64,000 nt of DNA from Lepas anatifera (Eukaryota; Arthropoda; Thecostraca; Lepadidae): the NCBI GenBank assembly GCA_034440635.1, contig JAOTON010002191.1:248001-312000 (forward strand), written 5' to 3'. The first letter of the stretch is position 1, and every line of letters begins with the position of its first letter. The notes beneath the pieces were generated by a model. The model was not told the DNA's origin and searched no databases. It saw only the letters and a program-made list of their open reading frames with translations. A program made the position numbers and the translations under genes. This document shows, one piece after another, positions 13,208 to 26,100 of the stretch.

Positions 13208-13439
13208 TCCCTGGTCTCCCAGTCACGAGTCACCATTTTTTGGCGTCATCGGGGCGCCAAAGTGTCCCTTTACCTAGCTTTAAAATTGAAAACGACCAAG
13301 TTCAGAGACTGTTTGCCGGCAGCCAAATGGTTAAAGTCATTTTGAGGCACAAACTTGCAATCTTTGTTCTTTTTGTTCTGAAAAACAACTTGTTGAGTTT
13401 GGATTCATTTAGTATTTTATTCGCCTTCAAAAGAGACCC

Positions 13440-13550
13440 TGTAAGGCCGAAGGTGTAAGGAGATTCCCTTTATACAGGGCACTACATGACTACGAAGGGT
13501 TGGCGTACCCACAAGCCCAAATAATCAATCAATCAACCAATCAACCATTT
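13440..13550 (+). repeat. SINE 3' tail ending in an AATC microsatellite
   Basis: A GGCACTACATGACTAC...GTTGGCGTACCC segment followed by AATAATCAATCAATCAACC resembles the tail at 48661-48760 (other strand), the segment at 62685-62760 and the tail of the SINE at 36163-36342. No tRNA-like head is visible upstream. Confidence 0.5.
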
Positions 13551-16219
13551 ATAGAACTGAATTTATTTTCGGGGAATTGCAAGGGAGAAATCAGTTCACC
13601 TCACAACACTAAAACCATACTAGCGACACATTGCAGTTATCGGTGCAGATCATTCAACTATAACACAACTGCAGCGGAACTTCGTTTCTGCGCAAATAAA
13701 TGACGGATTAGCTAAAAACATAATACAATATTCATACAAATACCTTCAAACATTATTGATATGTAGCAGAAATTAACCAAGAGTTCATTAATTGTTTTGC
13801 ATCTTGAAAACTTAGTACCTTAATTACATAGCTTGGGTGCATGGTTGTCGGGACGTATATACATCAATACCTTGTGTTAAAGGTATTTTGCGTCTTACCT
13901 ACCATGCCCGTCTGGTCCCCCTCTACGCTATAAGCAGAACAGATTATAATTATTCGGCTAAATCGTCCACAACTACAGTCAATGAAACCTTAAGAAATAA
14001 TGTAATCTTCCAAAGCACACGCGCATTCTGGCTGCAAACATTTCGTTTTTTCAAGCAATGAAACTCTCAAAAACAGGCATTTAGAGGGTGTTGCAAGGAA
14101 TGGGGAAACGCACTTCCCTGGCATGCTGGGTGGCGGTCTCGCTTTAAAATTAAAATAATCAAATTTAAATGGTGCACCTACCTGATGACACCGATTTCAT
14201 TTCTTTACGGCAGCAGCTCGTAGTCATAAGCTCGCCATAGTCGTTAAAACAGCCCGGCCTGCCTGTCCAGTATCCACTGCCCCGCCTGGGTATGGAAATT
14301 GCCAGGCGAAGCTTCTGACACTGCGCCTCCGCTCGGTAATAGTCTTTAACAGATTGCCGGTGATTGACGAATTTTGGGACCACCTGAATCACATCTCATT
14401 TTTCTAGGCCATCTAGTACTTTGCGGACCAGACACCGGCCTCAAAGTCGGTTCCAAACATTACGGCTTTGTAACCGGGGCTATTTTTGCCAGAAATTCAG
14501 GCTCCCTTAAAAATTTTTAAACTTCTCACATTTACTTGCAATCAGAAAACAGTTACGAAGAAAAGTGCAGGAGCCGCAGACTTCCCAGACCAACCGCGTC
14601 AACACTGGGGCAATGGCCTCCAAACCGGCCAAAACCTCCATTTTTACTTTCAAAATCGGACTTAATCGTTTGGCTCTGACAGGAAATGCCCAAAACCTTA
14701 AAAACATATTGTATCATTTTTCTCTTTGCCGCTTGCCGATGCTGACCACGCGCATTAACCACGCTGCAGGTCGGCGTCAAGTTGTAACTCGAAATGAGGT
14801 ACATTCTGATGCATTATCAACCATGGTCGCAGTCACAAAACCGTTATCTATTTCTCATGAGGGAAGCCCTGAAGACACTCATGTTAAAGTACAAATTTAA
14901 GGCCTGATAGTACTTGTAACTATTAGGACATGTAAAGCTTCTAACTTATTCTCAAATCCTAAACTTCGTTAGACCTGCGAAAAAAACGCACAGCGAGTTT
15001 CACTTAGAAATTTATATGTAGTGATGCAATGTTGCGTCCTCTAACCAGCCGTGAAAAAATTAGCTCGGCATCAGTTATCCCAGGGGAGATATGTCACTTT
15101 TTGAGCGGCAATGTAGTCCAAGTAGCGCGGTGAGTTGGCTCATGTTGCGCGGCGATTGGAGTAAGGACGGCTGACAGGGCGCCGTGGTCGAGTCGTGACA
15201 GGGGAAAGGCGGACTTGCAAGACGCTGAGCAGAGAGTCATTATGTGCAGAAACTGATTTTAACACGCTCACTGAGGATGAGGGAAGATCAGAGAAGGGTA
15301 GTGTGACGGCACCCGTCACATGGTGCCAATTCAGAGCCATGTTGAAACCGCACTCCACCCAGCATCCGGAAGCGAGGCCACCTGCGCCTCAGGGACGTCA
15401 GCGCGGGCCAGCGCTGTTCCACAGGAACAAATAGGCCGTGCCGGCGGCTTTCTCCCCTCAGCCCTCACGGTAATCTCTGACGCTAGTGCCGCAGTCCCGG
15501 TATATGGGCCGGAAACCACTGCCGGGTTTGTATAGCAGCCCGGGTTGACTGACGTTACCATGGCAACGGCTGTCGAACCCACGAGTTCACCTCAGGTCAC
15601 CGAGCTGTGCCAAAATTCCGTCACCGCCCGGGCGCCGCCCACAAGCGTTTTCTATACTCCTATCATTCTATGTGCCGGGCTTTTGGCCACTGGTTTTTAT
15701 TTCCTTTTTTGTGTTTTCTGTGCTTTCTTTATTTCGTCGTGTCTCTATATGGCTCTTCCCTATGGTACTATGCTATGCTTTTGAGGCCAACATAATGCCC
15801 AGAAAGAAAATTGGCTGTTAACTTAAAGAAAAACTGTACCACGAAACCAAAGAGTGTCATTGACCTCTCTCAGTAATTTACCCACAGCCTTGGATAGTCT
15901 GTATTTTCATCACTCTTAAGCTGAATGTTAGAAGACCTATCGCACACTATGTACGGCGCACACAGGTGGGGGGGGGGCAGGCTAACTGTTCTCATAGTTT
16001 CTGGAACCAATTTCCTGAAGTATCAGCGTGTTAGTGAATGAGTGTTTTTTGTGTGAAAACGGGCATATGCCGCCACGAAAGCAGCGCAGACAGTAATATA
16101 CCGGCGGAGCCCAGGGGAAGTTAAGGGTAATTATAGATGTGCGTTGTAAACCTCTGCCGGGAAGGCTCTCCTAGCTCTTGTCTTTTCATTATTTTTAAGG
16201 CACTATTTTTCTCCCCCCC
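13551..16219. other. Unassigned sequence
   Basis: No gene recognised. A GC-richer part spans about 15120-15660, where both strands have short frames (up to 83 codons) without motifs. Confidence 0.5.
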
Positions 16220-16690
16220 ACTCTTCAAAACGACCGCGCACGAGCCCCTCGTGCGGTGCAGCGTGGAGAGGAGAGTCCGCACGGAGCCAGCCATGAGCTC
16301 AGACCAGCGAAGGTAGTGCAGGACGGCAAAGACGAATGAGCTCCCATGGCCCCCGGACGGAGGGCATGAGCAGAAACAGGGGGTGGGGTGTGGTGCGCCC
16401 GGGCTCCTAGGGCAACCCTAGTTGCGTTATGAGCAGAAACAGAGGAGAAGCTAGCAGAAAGCGGGACAGGTGTGCCCAGGAAGCGAGTCAGCCAATGGGA
16501 CGGCCCCACGGAACGGGCGCGAAAAGCAGAGTGAAAGCTCCGAGGAGAGGAGGAGAGTGAGAGAGAAGGGAGTGGCATTCAGCCGGGGGGCCGCCGTGTT
16601 GGACAGGAGGATTCGGTCAGGGGCCGGCGTGTGAGACAGACAGGCACTCCGAGAGCGAGCGACACCAACGAGCAAGTGAGTCCGCTATGC
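16220..16690 (+). promoter_or_regulatory. GC- and purine-rich island, possible promoter or first exon
   Basis: The stretch is CpG-rich and, on the + strand from about 16520, very purine-rich (GAGAG tracts). A perfect splice-donor-like GTGAGT stands at 16676-16681 after CGAGCAA. The combination would suit an untranslated first exon, but no downstream exon is identifiable and no core-promoter motif is convincing. This is inference only. Confidence 0.2.
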
Positions 16691-17619
16691 GGAACGGTCT
16701 GACCCACCTCTCCTCCCCCCACCCTCAAAATTTTTACGTTAAAAAATGAGCCGAGCTTTGGAGCGCCTACCCGACAGGGGGATGGATGAAATCTTGGAAG
16801 GCACGGGGGGGGTAAATGTGTTTGTGTTTGTGGACCTGGGCGTCATAAGGAAGTTACGTACCGGCACAGATATGGGATGCGTCGGCGCATTTTCTTGCTT
16901 ACACGGCGACGGGGAGGGAAACGATCATGAACTTTTTGAACCCAGTTTCGTACATATGTTGGGACGATGAAGTGTACATTTTGACCCAGTTTGACCACGT
17001 TAAGGTGTTTTATATCACTGTTACGTTCGCTTTTGGTGTGCGGAATGTCAATTTAATAAAAGGATGAAAGGGGAAAATAGAGCTTTTCTTGCAAAGGGCC
17101 TTACTGGAATCAATAGCATAGTCGAGCAATGGAATGGGCAGCTCAGTGCCGTAATTACGAGTATTCACTTGTTATCGTGGCTTTCTTTTTGCCGTTTACA
17201 AAATAAACACCCTCATTCTTCACCGCTTATGAAACAATACAGGAAAAATACTATGAGTTAGCGGACTGGTTCACACCTGTTTTTTTTTGGGGGGGGGCGT
17301 AAATTCGGTTGAACCTCATGATCAGCAATGGGCGGGGCCAATCACGACCATTACGATGTTGACCCAACCACACGACGAGAAATTTCCACGAGCTGTAAGT
17401 AAAAATTGTCCTCTAGCTGGCCCATACTCCCTGCGCCGCCACACCGAATCGGGCTGTAATAATCACGCATTAAAGTTTGGCCAAATTTTGTCGCCAAGTA
17501 GTACTTGTGTATAAGCAATAGGATCGCTAACAGAGGGGCGATTTCTTGCCGATTCATAGTTTTAATCCGTTTTAAAGCCAGTATGATAAGCAGCGTCATG
17601 TTTTTTTGCGTTTGCTCTT
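16691..17619. other. Unassigned sequence
   Basis: No coding or repeat structure recognised. A T-run followed by a G-run lies at about 17280-17297. Confidence 0.5.
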
Positions 17620-18830
17620 CTTTTTTATATTTGCATCTATTTTGCCAGGGCCTGGGGCCTGGAGTTCTCTAAATAGCTGCAACGCAAAGCAAAGCTCATC
17701 TTAATAGCCGAAGTTTGGATTTAAGCATTCAAAACCGATCTTTTGTCATTCTGATTTTATACTCGCATCTATTATGTCAATGCTTGGGCCTCGGAGCCCC
17801 CTCAAGGCTTGCAACGCAATGCAATTCTCATCTTAAATAGACGAAGCTCGGGCTTAAGCTTTCAAAAACCAATTTCAGAATGCTTGGGTTTGGATCAAGT
17901 GTCTTATAAGTCCCGATTTTGTCTCGACCCGGGTGAAAGCAAAAATGATTGCCTCCCCTTTTTTGTTTCGGTTTTATAATAGCACCTATTATGTCAGGGT
18001 CTGGAGCTCGAAGCTTTATGTACGGTTGCAATGCAATTACATTTTCATCTTAAAAGTCGAGGTTTGGGTCTAAGTATCCAAAACGCAGCATTTTTCTCGT
18101 ACTGATTTTATAATTGCACCTATTAAGCCAAGGCCTGGGGATCGGAGCTTTCTAAATAACTGGCATGCGAAGACAAATTTTTCTTAACTAGCGGAAGCTT
18201 GGGCTTAGCTTTCAAAAGCCAATCTTCAGTGCTGGTCCTGAGTATAAAGGCTCCGGGGCATCGCTTTTTTCTTTTGGCCTCCTCAAAAAATGGAACATTT
18301 TTAGCCTGCCCTTCCAGAACGCTTGCCGTTTGGATCGGGTGTGCTTTAGTTTTGTCTCGACCCGGTCGAAAGCAAGAGAGCTTGCACCCTTCTAAATAGC
18401 CGCAACGCAATGCAATCCTCATCTTAATAGACGGAGCTCGGGCTTAAACTTTCAAAAAACAGTTTCAGAATGCTGCTCTTTGGATCGAGTGTTTTATAAG
18501 TTCCGATGTTGTTCCGACCTGGTCGTAAGCAAACGGGCTTGCCTCTTTGGTTGATCCGGTTTTTTATTGCACCTATTTTGTCAGGGCCGAGGCCTCGGAG
18601 CTTTCTAAATAGATGCAAAGCAAAGTAAATATGATCTTAAATAGTAGAAGCCAAGGCTTAAGCTTACAAACCAATCTTCGGCGCTGGTGCTGAGTTCAAG
18701 GGGTCTGGAGCGTTTTCCCCTTTTTTGACAAAAAAGACGCAACATTTGGTTGTCTGATTTTTTTAGAATGCTGGCTGTTTGGACCGAGCGTTGTAGAATT
18801 GTCCATTTGCCTCAACCCATTCGCAAGTGG
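17620..18830. repeat. Degenerate dispersed tandem repeat
   Basis: A recurrent segment of about 120 bp begins TTTTATAATTGCACCTATT, continues through a GGGCCTGGGGCCTCGGAGC-like core and AAATAGCTGCAACGCAA, and ends in a GGGCTTAAGCTTTCAAAA-like part. Recognisable units start near 17625, 17757, 17973, 18107, 18390 (partial) and 18561. Some are separated by a GGATCGAGTGTTTTATAAGT-like spacer. Units are strongly diverged and spacing varies, so the array is old. Confidence 0.65.
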
Positions 18831-19532
18831 GATGTGCAGGGCAAAATAAGTTAGGTCGGGCAATTCAAGCCGTGAACTAAATATAGGCAGTCCTTGCCTG
18901 CGAAGTGCGCTGTGCCGTGGTTAAGATATGACTGAGTGGGCGCAGGCGTCGCCATGTCAGGGGGATAAGTCCCGCCTCTCCGGGTGCCCCCATTGGCGCA
19001 TACAGGCAGGAGGGAAGGGGCTTGCGAGCCCGTCGGGAAACCAGGACCGCAGTAGATCCTTAAGACGGGATTCGGTGGGTGGCAGCGACGGATTTATGAT
19101 TCCTCTTGGGGAGAGGGGGCACGAAAGGGGGTGGCCGGCAGGCCCGGGCGCACCTCCATAATCATTTAAGATAGCACCTATCCTGGCAGTCTTAGGAAAG
19201 TTTTGCGGTGGGTGCGGGTGAGCCTATAACCTGAAGTAAAACATAGGCTGAAGCGCACCCGATCCGCGGATAGCATTAGGTGACACCCATATGTCTTCGA
19301 AGGCTACGAGCAAGAGAAGAATGTTTTTTTCACTTTGTTTTCAGGACAATAGAGCAGTCTGCGTGAACACTTTTGACACTTACGAAGCTGCATTTCCCGT
19401 CACAAAACATCGCACTTCAGAGGGCAAGGCAACAAACAACTTATACAGTTAGTTACACCTTGGTACCAAATGACGACGGTTGAATTACGTAAATCTCAGT
19501 TTATTCCTATTTTTAGCAGCGCTCATGATAGA
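18831..19532. other. Unassigned sequence
   Basis: The GC-rich part (18920-19160) has a 77-codon frame with no motif. Nothing is recognised in the rest. Confidence 0.5.
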
Positions 19533-19990
19533 TTAAGCGTTTTGCGAAACCATCTTATCCTTAATTTTGTTAGTTTGTATGTTTTGAAACGCGGTTGTTT
19601 TTATCTCAATATATGTATTCAGTCTTTTTGCCTGTATGTTCGGCGTTGTATATGCTGTCCCAAATTTACAGGTGATTATGTGTTGTTTGGCTAAGATAAT
19701 GATTATATTCCGGGCTTGTTTTCCCTTCGTTAGACCAAATAATGCATCACTGAAGCTTAATGCAAGGGGATACTGTTATTAACGCTAGCAAGTTGGCTCT
19801 TAACGAACCTCCAAATAGGTTTTACGTCCTGGCAATAGAATATAAAGTGCTTAAGTATACCGGTGTGATTACATATCTTCCATTTTTCCGACTCTGTTAC
19901 CCATCTGACGAGTAGGTACCTTTTTTCGGAACGCACCAGTGAAAATTTCGTAATTAAAGCGATCACAGTCTAATTGGCTTGAACGCTGAT
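19533..19990 (-). pseudogene. Broken 3' end of a non-LTR retrotransposon reverse-transcriptase ORF
   Basis: Three - strand frames in series read as the C-terminal part of a LINE ORF2. The first (19973-19869) contains FNYEIFTGAF and VPTRQMGN, the usual lead-in to the zinc-binding tail. The second (19880-19760) contains HTGILKHFIFYCQDVKPIW, matching the zf-RVT pattern of an H-L-F, a Cys and then a K-P-x-W. The third (19760-19533) contains LFGLTKGKQARN, NIIIILAKQHIITCKF and a charged tail ending in a stop. At least two frameshifts separate them, so it is dead. The assignment rests on motif recognition. The pattern recalls L1/L2-like tails more than the I-like LINE at 49-54.5 kb. The upstream RT core was not recognised. 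Confidence 0.6.
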
Positions 19991-21122
19991 AAAGTATTTA
20001 AAAAAATACGCCCCATTCCGTAGTATGCCCTTCCCCTTCCCACCGTTTCTGTGCGGCTGGCGTTTGTTTTAGAAGCTGGTCCAGGTGAAACTTTCTTGCA
20101 TTTTGTGTCTTTTGCATGTTTCAATTCCTCATTTTTTTGTATTTTGTAGGCCTCCCTCCCCCTTATCGGTCTGAGAATGGTCTGTAGTTTCCGGTTTGCT
20201 GAAAATGAACCCATAGATCTGGTATGGCAAGGGAGATTGTTTGATATGTTAAAAAGTTTGTACGAAGACCGCAGCTAGAAGTCTGCAGATATTTCCTGCG
20301 AAATTGTGAAAACTCATTATGTTTCCAGTGATATCGAGAATATCGTCAATAATCTTAATCTTAGAGGGAGACATTGTTTCCAAAACAATCGTGATTCGAT
20401 AATTTCACTTCGCTATTCTACCATAACGGTTCCCTTTGTACCTCCTTTTAGCTGGAAGGGGCCTAAATGAATATTTTTATATTTAGCCACTACATCCTTG
20501 CCAAACACGGGAATTTTCTCCGAGTTTTTTTGACGATTCATCTACGCTTTGAATAGGCCAGCGAGCTCGCACCCTCTTAGTCCAGCTTTTAATCTCCCAC
20601 TCTTTATTTGCGTGCAGAACGTTTTTTGCGACTTGGGCGGCTCGCCGCTCCCTATAATCTCATGATTTTGCTTTGAATTTCTGTTTTTGTGTCTTTTGGG
20701 AGTCATGCCGTATTACCAATATAAACCGTGTGGGAGATGACAAGTGCCATGGATATCGTTATTCCGCCCTTGATTGTGAGGTCTCTTTGCTGTCAGATAT
20801 TTAAGGTAGCGCTAACTGCTCGGGATACAGATTCGGCGTTTTCTCTATAACGTGGCAATGAAGCACTGGAAACAATGCCTAAACTTTGAAATCTTGGTTC
20901 CGGTGAGTCTAGCTTAAGTTCAGAAACCAGCTCAAAATCATGAAGCACAGCAAAGGCTTCAGAGACAGATTTTTAGGGGCTGTCTAAGCTGTGCAGTCCT
21001 GCGACGTGGTTCGGACTAAGCTCCTCAACACCATTTCGTCCTCTTAATCGCACATGGCATAGTACAATGAAGACGGAAGGATTATTCAAACACTATCCTA
21101 TGTACCATGGCCGTGTCTTTTC
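19991..21122. other. Unassigned sequence, possibly more of the decayed LINE
   Basis: The - strand directly upstream of the LINE tail relic would be expected to hold its RT core, but I cannot identify RT motifs. No other gene is seen. Confidence 0.4.
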
Positions 21123-22095
21123 TATCCTTCTAGCCTTCGGGTCCATTGGCTCCCGAAAGAGGGTCATGGCAGCTCTCCTCTTCCTGGGGGTCACGGAGGC
21201 GCCGAAACGTGCACTGTGATTGCCCTTGAACCGACCATCACTCTACATCACCTCAACCGCCCGTCTTAGTAACCTGGCACTATCCTTCTAGCCTTCGGGC
21301 CCATTGGCTCTCGAAAGAGGGTCACGGCGGCTCTCCTCTTCCTGGGAGTCACGGAGGCGCCGAAACGTACACTGTGATTGCCCTTGAACCGACCTTCACT
21401 CTACATCACTTTAACCGCCTGTCTTAGTAACCCGGCACTATCCTTCTAGCCTTCGGGCCCATTGGCTCCCGAAAGAGGGTCATGGCGGCTCTCCTCTTCC
21501 TGGGGGTCACGGAGGCGCCGAAACGTGCACTGTGATTACCCTTGAACCGACCATCACTCTACATCACCTCAACCGCCCGTCTTAGTATCCCGGCACTATC
21601 CTTCTAGCCTTCGGGCCCATTGGCTCCCGAAAGAGGGTCATGGCGGCTCTCCTCTTCCTGGGGGTCACGGAGGCGCCAGAAACGTACACTGTGATTGCCC
21701 TTGAACCGACCTTCACTCTACATCACTTCACCCGCCCGTCTTAGTAACCCGGTACTATCCTTCTAGCCTTCGGGCCCATTGGCTCCCGAAAGAGGGTCAT
21801 GGCGGCTCTCCTCTTCCTGGGGGTCACGGAGGCGCCGAAACGTGCACTGTGATTGCCCTTGAACCGACCTTCACTCTACATCACTTTAACCGCCTGTCTT
21901 AGTAACCCGGCACTATCCTTCTAGCTTTCGGGCCCATTGGCTCCCGAAAGAGGGTCATGGCGGCTCTCCTCTTCCTGGGGGTCACGGAGGCGCCGAAACG
22001 TGCACTGTGATTTACCTTGAACTGACCTTCGCTCTACATCACTTCATCCGCCCGTCTTACTAACCCGGTACTATCCTTCTAGCCTTCGAGCCTAC
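21123..22095. repeat. 158-bp tandem satellite, six units plus a partial
   Basis: Unit starts (TATCCTTCTAGC) are at 21123, 21281, 21439, 21597, 21756, 21914 and 22072, that is 158 bp apart (159 once). Units differ at only a few positions, so the array is young. Each contains CTTCGGGCCCATTGG, CCCGAAAGAGGGTCATGGCG and a GGTCACGGAGGCGCCGAAAC block. The seventh unit breaks off after about 25 bp. Confidence 0.95.
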
Positions 22096-24200
22096 GGGCT
22101 CCCTCTGGCTACGCTGTCCGCTGCCGGAACCTTCTGGCCTGAACCACGGAGCACCGATCGCACAAAAAGGGAACGTGGGACGTGGGAGATTGCTGTCAGT
22201 CGTTTTGTTGCACACTTACCAGGCCGAAACGATGAAGATAAGAGGATCAGGCGGGCTCCGTCGTAACGGAGGAAGTTTTTTTCGTGACGAGGGGTACGCT
22301 GTCATTTTGTTGGATAGCCTAGCCGGAAAGGGCGTGGCAGGCGTCGACTCATGGCTCTGGCTGGGCCATGGAGGAGCCGACGTGAGGGACGGGCGGTCAG
22401 TGTGGGACTCGTGGGCGGGTAGGGTCCGAGGGAGGACTGAGCCTAGGGAGGCTCCCCACGCTAGGAAGTTATTTGTGAGTAGACTAGGGCGTGAACGCCC
22501 GGAGGCTAGTAAAATTAAAAGCCGGAACTCGGTCATTCCGGTGGTCCCATGTCCATGACCTCCAAGCCCTAGGGGCAACGGCTCAGCGACGCATCCACTA
22601 GCATGGTCCGTGCAGGCGGGATTTGACGCAGCCAGCGTTTAATAAGTTTCTGTTTAGGGAGAAAATGAGGCGGGAAGGAGGAGCACGGGATCATCGGGGA
22701 AGGGCGGGGCCGAGTTACCTCCTGTTGGGCTCTAGCCAAGCCCTGGGAGCTGCGGCCGCCGGTGTAGGTGCGCGTGAGTAACTGGCGGTGGGTGAGTGAC
22801 AGGCCATAGAACGAGGAACGTTTGGTGCCTTAGAGCGGCCTGCAGGTAGCGGGTCGTACCGGTCTGACCGACCGGGGATCCCACCACTCGCCCCCCTCCA
22901 TCGGTTGCGCCCGCAAACTGTAGCAAAGCGTAAGCATAGCCCCAGGTGAATTCGCCCACTTCTTTCTGCCGGGGGATGTGCAGCCCGGCCTAATTGGTTG
23001 ATGGGGCTTAGATGGGGCCGAATCGGCAGTCCTCTATGCACGCCCTTTCACGAATAAATAAGACCTTACCACGATCAGGGATAGGAGGAATGTAACGTTC
23101 TAAATACCGCTCGCGTTGGCCGACGGGGCTCTAGCCGTCAGATCTCGGAAACAGCGGGAGGGATATTAAATTGGGGAGGGACTCAGAATTTTTAGAACAA
23201 GTGAGAGGCGCGAGAAAGAATGGCCCTAGGTCAAGGTGATTTATGAGTGCATGCTTAGCGTAAGGCCCGTTGGTGAGAATGTTTACTGAGGGCATTCGTT
23301 CCGGATCTGACAGTGAGAGCACACGCCGGAACGGGTGACGTGACAGAAAAAGGGGGAGGAGGGTATTAAGGTAGGGGACTGATTTAGGGGTTAACGAAGC
23401 TGAAAAGTGCCGGCGTAGGCAAAACAAATCCGCTCCCAGAGAGACTGGACCCCTGGTACGTTGAAATAGCCCACCGAGATAGACGATGTTTGAGGCGAGA
23501 AGTCGGTGCAGCTCAGAGAACCACGATAGGAATGTACGAAAGGGCAAGTAGTTAAGGTAGCTATGGAAGAATCGGTTAAAAGGGGGGGTGTAAATTTATG
23601 ATGATAGGTCCGAAGGAAATAAGAGAGTTAGCGAGCACTTAAAGGGGCGGGGAGACGATGGACGGTTTCGGTGCCGCTTCTATGCGGGTAGTACTTGGCG
23701 TACGTGTGGTTAAATGGGCCCCCAAAATCGTGGGAGGCGGGTGGGACCCCTGCTACCAGGGAGGGCTACAAAGCTCGGCACTTGCTGTATTCCATTCCTG
23801 GAACCCAAGGGTGTTGAGTGGGAGTGTCGGGACACAGGCTCGCCCGTCTGGAAGACTCGGCCAAGCTAGCCGACATTGTCCACTTCCCACCGTCAACTCG
23901 GCCCGCCACCTGAAGGCGCACGCGACGAGCACGACCTCTCTCTAATAAAATTTAGTGTGATGCTGGGAGCGGGCGCGACGTCACCACCATCGTGAGCGAG
24001 CGGGCCACGGCCACGAGCAGCCGCCACAGCGGACCGCCGAGAGGTCGGCCCGAACAACAACCACATCAGCGGCGACGACAAAGCCCGACTCGCACCGAGC
24101 AACGCACCCCGCGACCCCAGCGCCCCCGTCACAGTAGGCACCTATTTGTTCATGGAGAGCTCAAAACTACGACCAGAAGGACGCTGTTAAAAAGCTAGAG
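22096..24200. other. GC-rich block of unknown nature
   Basis: This block is clearly GC-richer than its surroundings and lacks the MITE signatures found elsewhere. Frames of 120-138 codons occur on both strands (22175-22558 +, 22216-22578 -, 23131-23547 -) but none has a motif, and opposing frames overlap, as expected from GC-rich DNA. An AATAAA lies at 23944-23949. A long terminal repeat or an untranslated exon are possible explanations; I did not find the terminal repeats that would prove an LTR. Confidence 0.35.
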
Positions 24201-24399
24201 ATTTACAGGAATGTTTTCGTGCTACCATGAGTCTGGTCGTCGATCAGCCAAAGGCGGGAGAGGGGGGGCAACGGCACAGCTAATAAAGTAAACACAACCC
24301 GCCGTTCTTTCGGGAACGTCCGACAGTTCAGCGAGGTTACTAGGGTAAGCCTGGATCTGCTACAAAGGTTTTCGGTAATATTAGGCGCACTATCGTCAT

Positions 24400-24583
24400 C
24401 AGGGGCGTAGCCAGGATTTCACTCGGGGTGGGGGGGTTGGGCGCCCCGAAAAGGGCCCATGCGACAGCACCAAAAGGGCCCTGATGGGTAAAAAGGGCCA
24501 TGCTTGTTACAGAATCGTGTCCTTGGGGGCCCTTCGGGCCCTCAGGGGGCGGCTGTCCCTGCTCCCCCTTGGCTACGCCCCTG
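24400..24583 (+). mobile_element. hAT-type MITE, family 2, copy 1
   Basis: The ends are CAGGGGCGTAGCCAGGAT and, inverted, CAGGGGCGTAGCCAAGG. The left flank ATCGTCAT (24392-24399) recurs 3 bp beyond the right end (24587-24594), so the target duplication is imperfect, probably through slippage in ATC repeats. The 184-bp interior has GGGCCC-rich short repeats. A second copy in the opposite orientation is at 48341-48526. Confidence 0.8.
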
Positions 24584-24727
24584 ATCATCGTCATCAACAA
24601 TCGAAATTGAGAAATATCTGGCCTATGCTCTAGAGACAGCGAGGCTGTTTGTAAACGTGTACCCATGGTACAGCATGCCGGAAACCATACATGAGGTGCA
24701 AATGCACGGGGAAGATGTTACTGAGAG

Positions 24728-24958
24728 CAGAGGCGTCGCCACCGGGGGCCAGGGGGCCTGGCCTCCACTTTTTGGTCAAAAATTTTCTGATCTCAGTCAA
24801 AATGGGAGAAAACCGGACATTCTTATAACCAGCCGCTGCAGAAGGCAACGGTAGGAGCCCAAATTCGAACAGTATTTGGTCCTTACGTGGAAAGTTTGTC
24901 AGCGTCAATTTCAAGTTTGGCTGCCCCCCCCACTTCTTTGCCGGTGGCGACGCTTATG
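24728..24958. mobile_element. hAT-type MITE with a perfect 8-bp duplication
   Basis: Inverted ends CAGAGGCGTCGCCACCGG and CATAAGCGTCGCCACCGG (16/18 identical) are flanked by ACTGAGAG at 24720-24727 and again at 24959-24966. The element is 231 bp long and non-coding. The exact duplication makes this one of the best-supported boundaries in the window. Confidence 0.9.
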
Positions 24959-24966
24959 ACTGAGAG

Positions 24967-26100
24967 CCTGAAAGTTTCCATAGGAGCATACACGGAGGAG
25001 GCCCAAGAGGCAAGGAATAGAATCACCTTGCATTCAGGCAATATCATACCAGAAAGACATCCATAGTTGACAATCACTGATCAGTACCATTACCTGCTTA
25101 TCACCAATGAGCTCGTGGTAACCTGATCTCTGATGATATAAAAAAATCCAGAAGGCCCATGACAACGGAGGTTTCGAGCCTGGCAGTAACCCTCTTTATA
25201 AGCTGAAAGATAGTGGCACTAACCATTAATAATTCGATGGTGCGTGAGTGGGTACTTGGATGTGAGACTGCTTCAAGAACTTACCTCGACTTCAAGGAGA
25301 ATTCTCGGGGCTAATGGATAGCACACTGGATAAAGGGACGCGGGATATTAAATAGGAGGGTTACACAAAGATGCAAAAAGGTCGCATGATTTAATGGCCA
25401 TTTCCTGTGAGTTTAATGTGTTGTCTGTTTCCGCATGTTTGTGCTCATTTTATGAGAAGAGTGACGGTAATAGTCTGGAATTGCGCTTAACATTATTGTG
25501 TCAATAAATGCAGCTCCCGCATATGACCCGAGAAGTTTCGATATGGTTCGGTACTGGATTTAAAGATATCAAATAGTGAAAGAGTGAATTTGTACCATTA
25601 TTTATCATGTGGTACTTAATAATTAAACCAGAGTGGAGGCTCAGCAAGACCTCTGACTTATGATGACCTTGAATATGTTGGATCGGTTTTTGAAATATTA
25701 CTTTTGTTTTTTTCTTACATTTTAACCGTCACTGGACCCGCCTTATCTGATTCTGTCTCATTGAGTGTCTGCAAAACTGGAAAGAACGAAATCAAATTCC
25801 GATATTTATAAACCTTGAAAAATAGTTTATCTGATATGACCTGGTGTAGATACCCAATGTTTTATGGCTGGGTAATGAAGTTCAGAGCAACATCTTTCAT
25901 TTGAGCACAAAAAAGTATTCCTAATCAAAGTATTTTTTTAGTTACGAGGTTTTGGCCTATTTTGAAGCCCAGTTGCCCCAGTGTGCACTGGTGCTTGGAG
26001 TCTCAGTTGGTGCCTTTTTCTATTGAGGGAATCGGAAAATACTAGAGACAACTCTCCAGGACTAGTGGCACTGCAGACATCGAACAGGAAATTGCCTACT
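24967..26100. other. Unassigned sequence
   Basis: AT-rich, with no gene or element recognised. Confidence 0.5.

Noticed and set aside
21123..22095. CRISPR-like array
   Set aside because: Units are contiguous 158-bp tandem repeats without unique spacers, and the context is eukaryotic.
22175..22558. 127-codon ORF
   Set aside because: It is fully overlapped by a 120-codon frame on the other strand in GC-rich DNA, with no recognisable domain.
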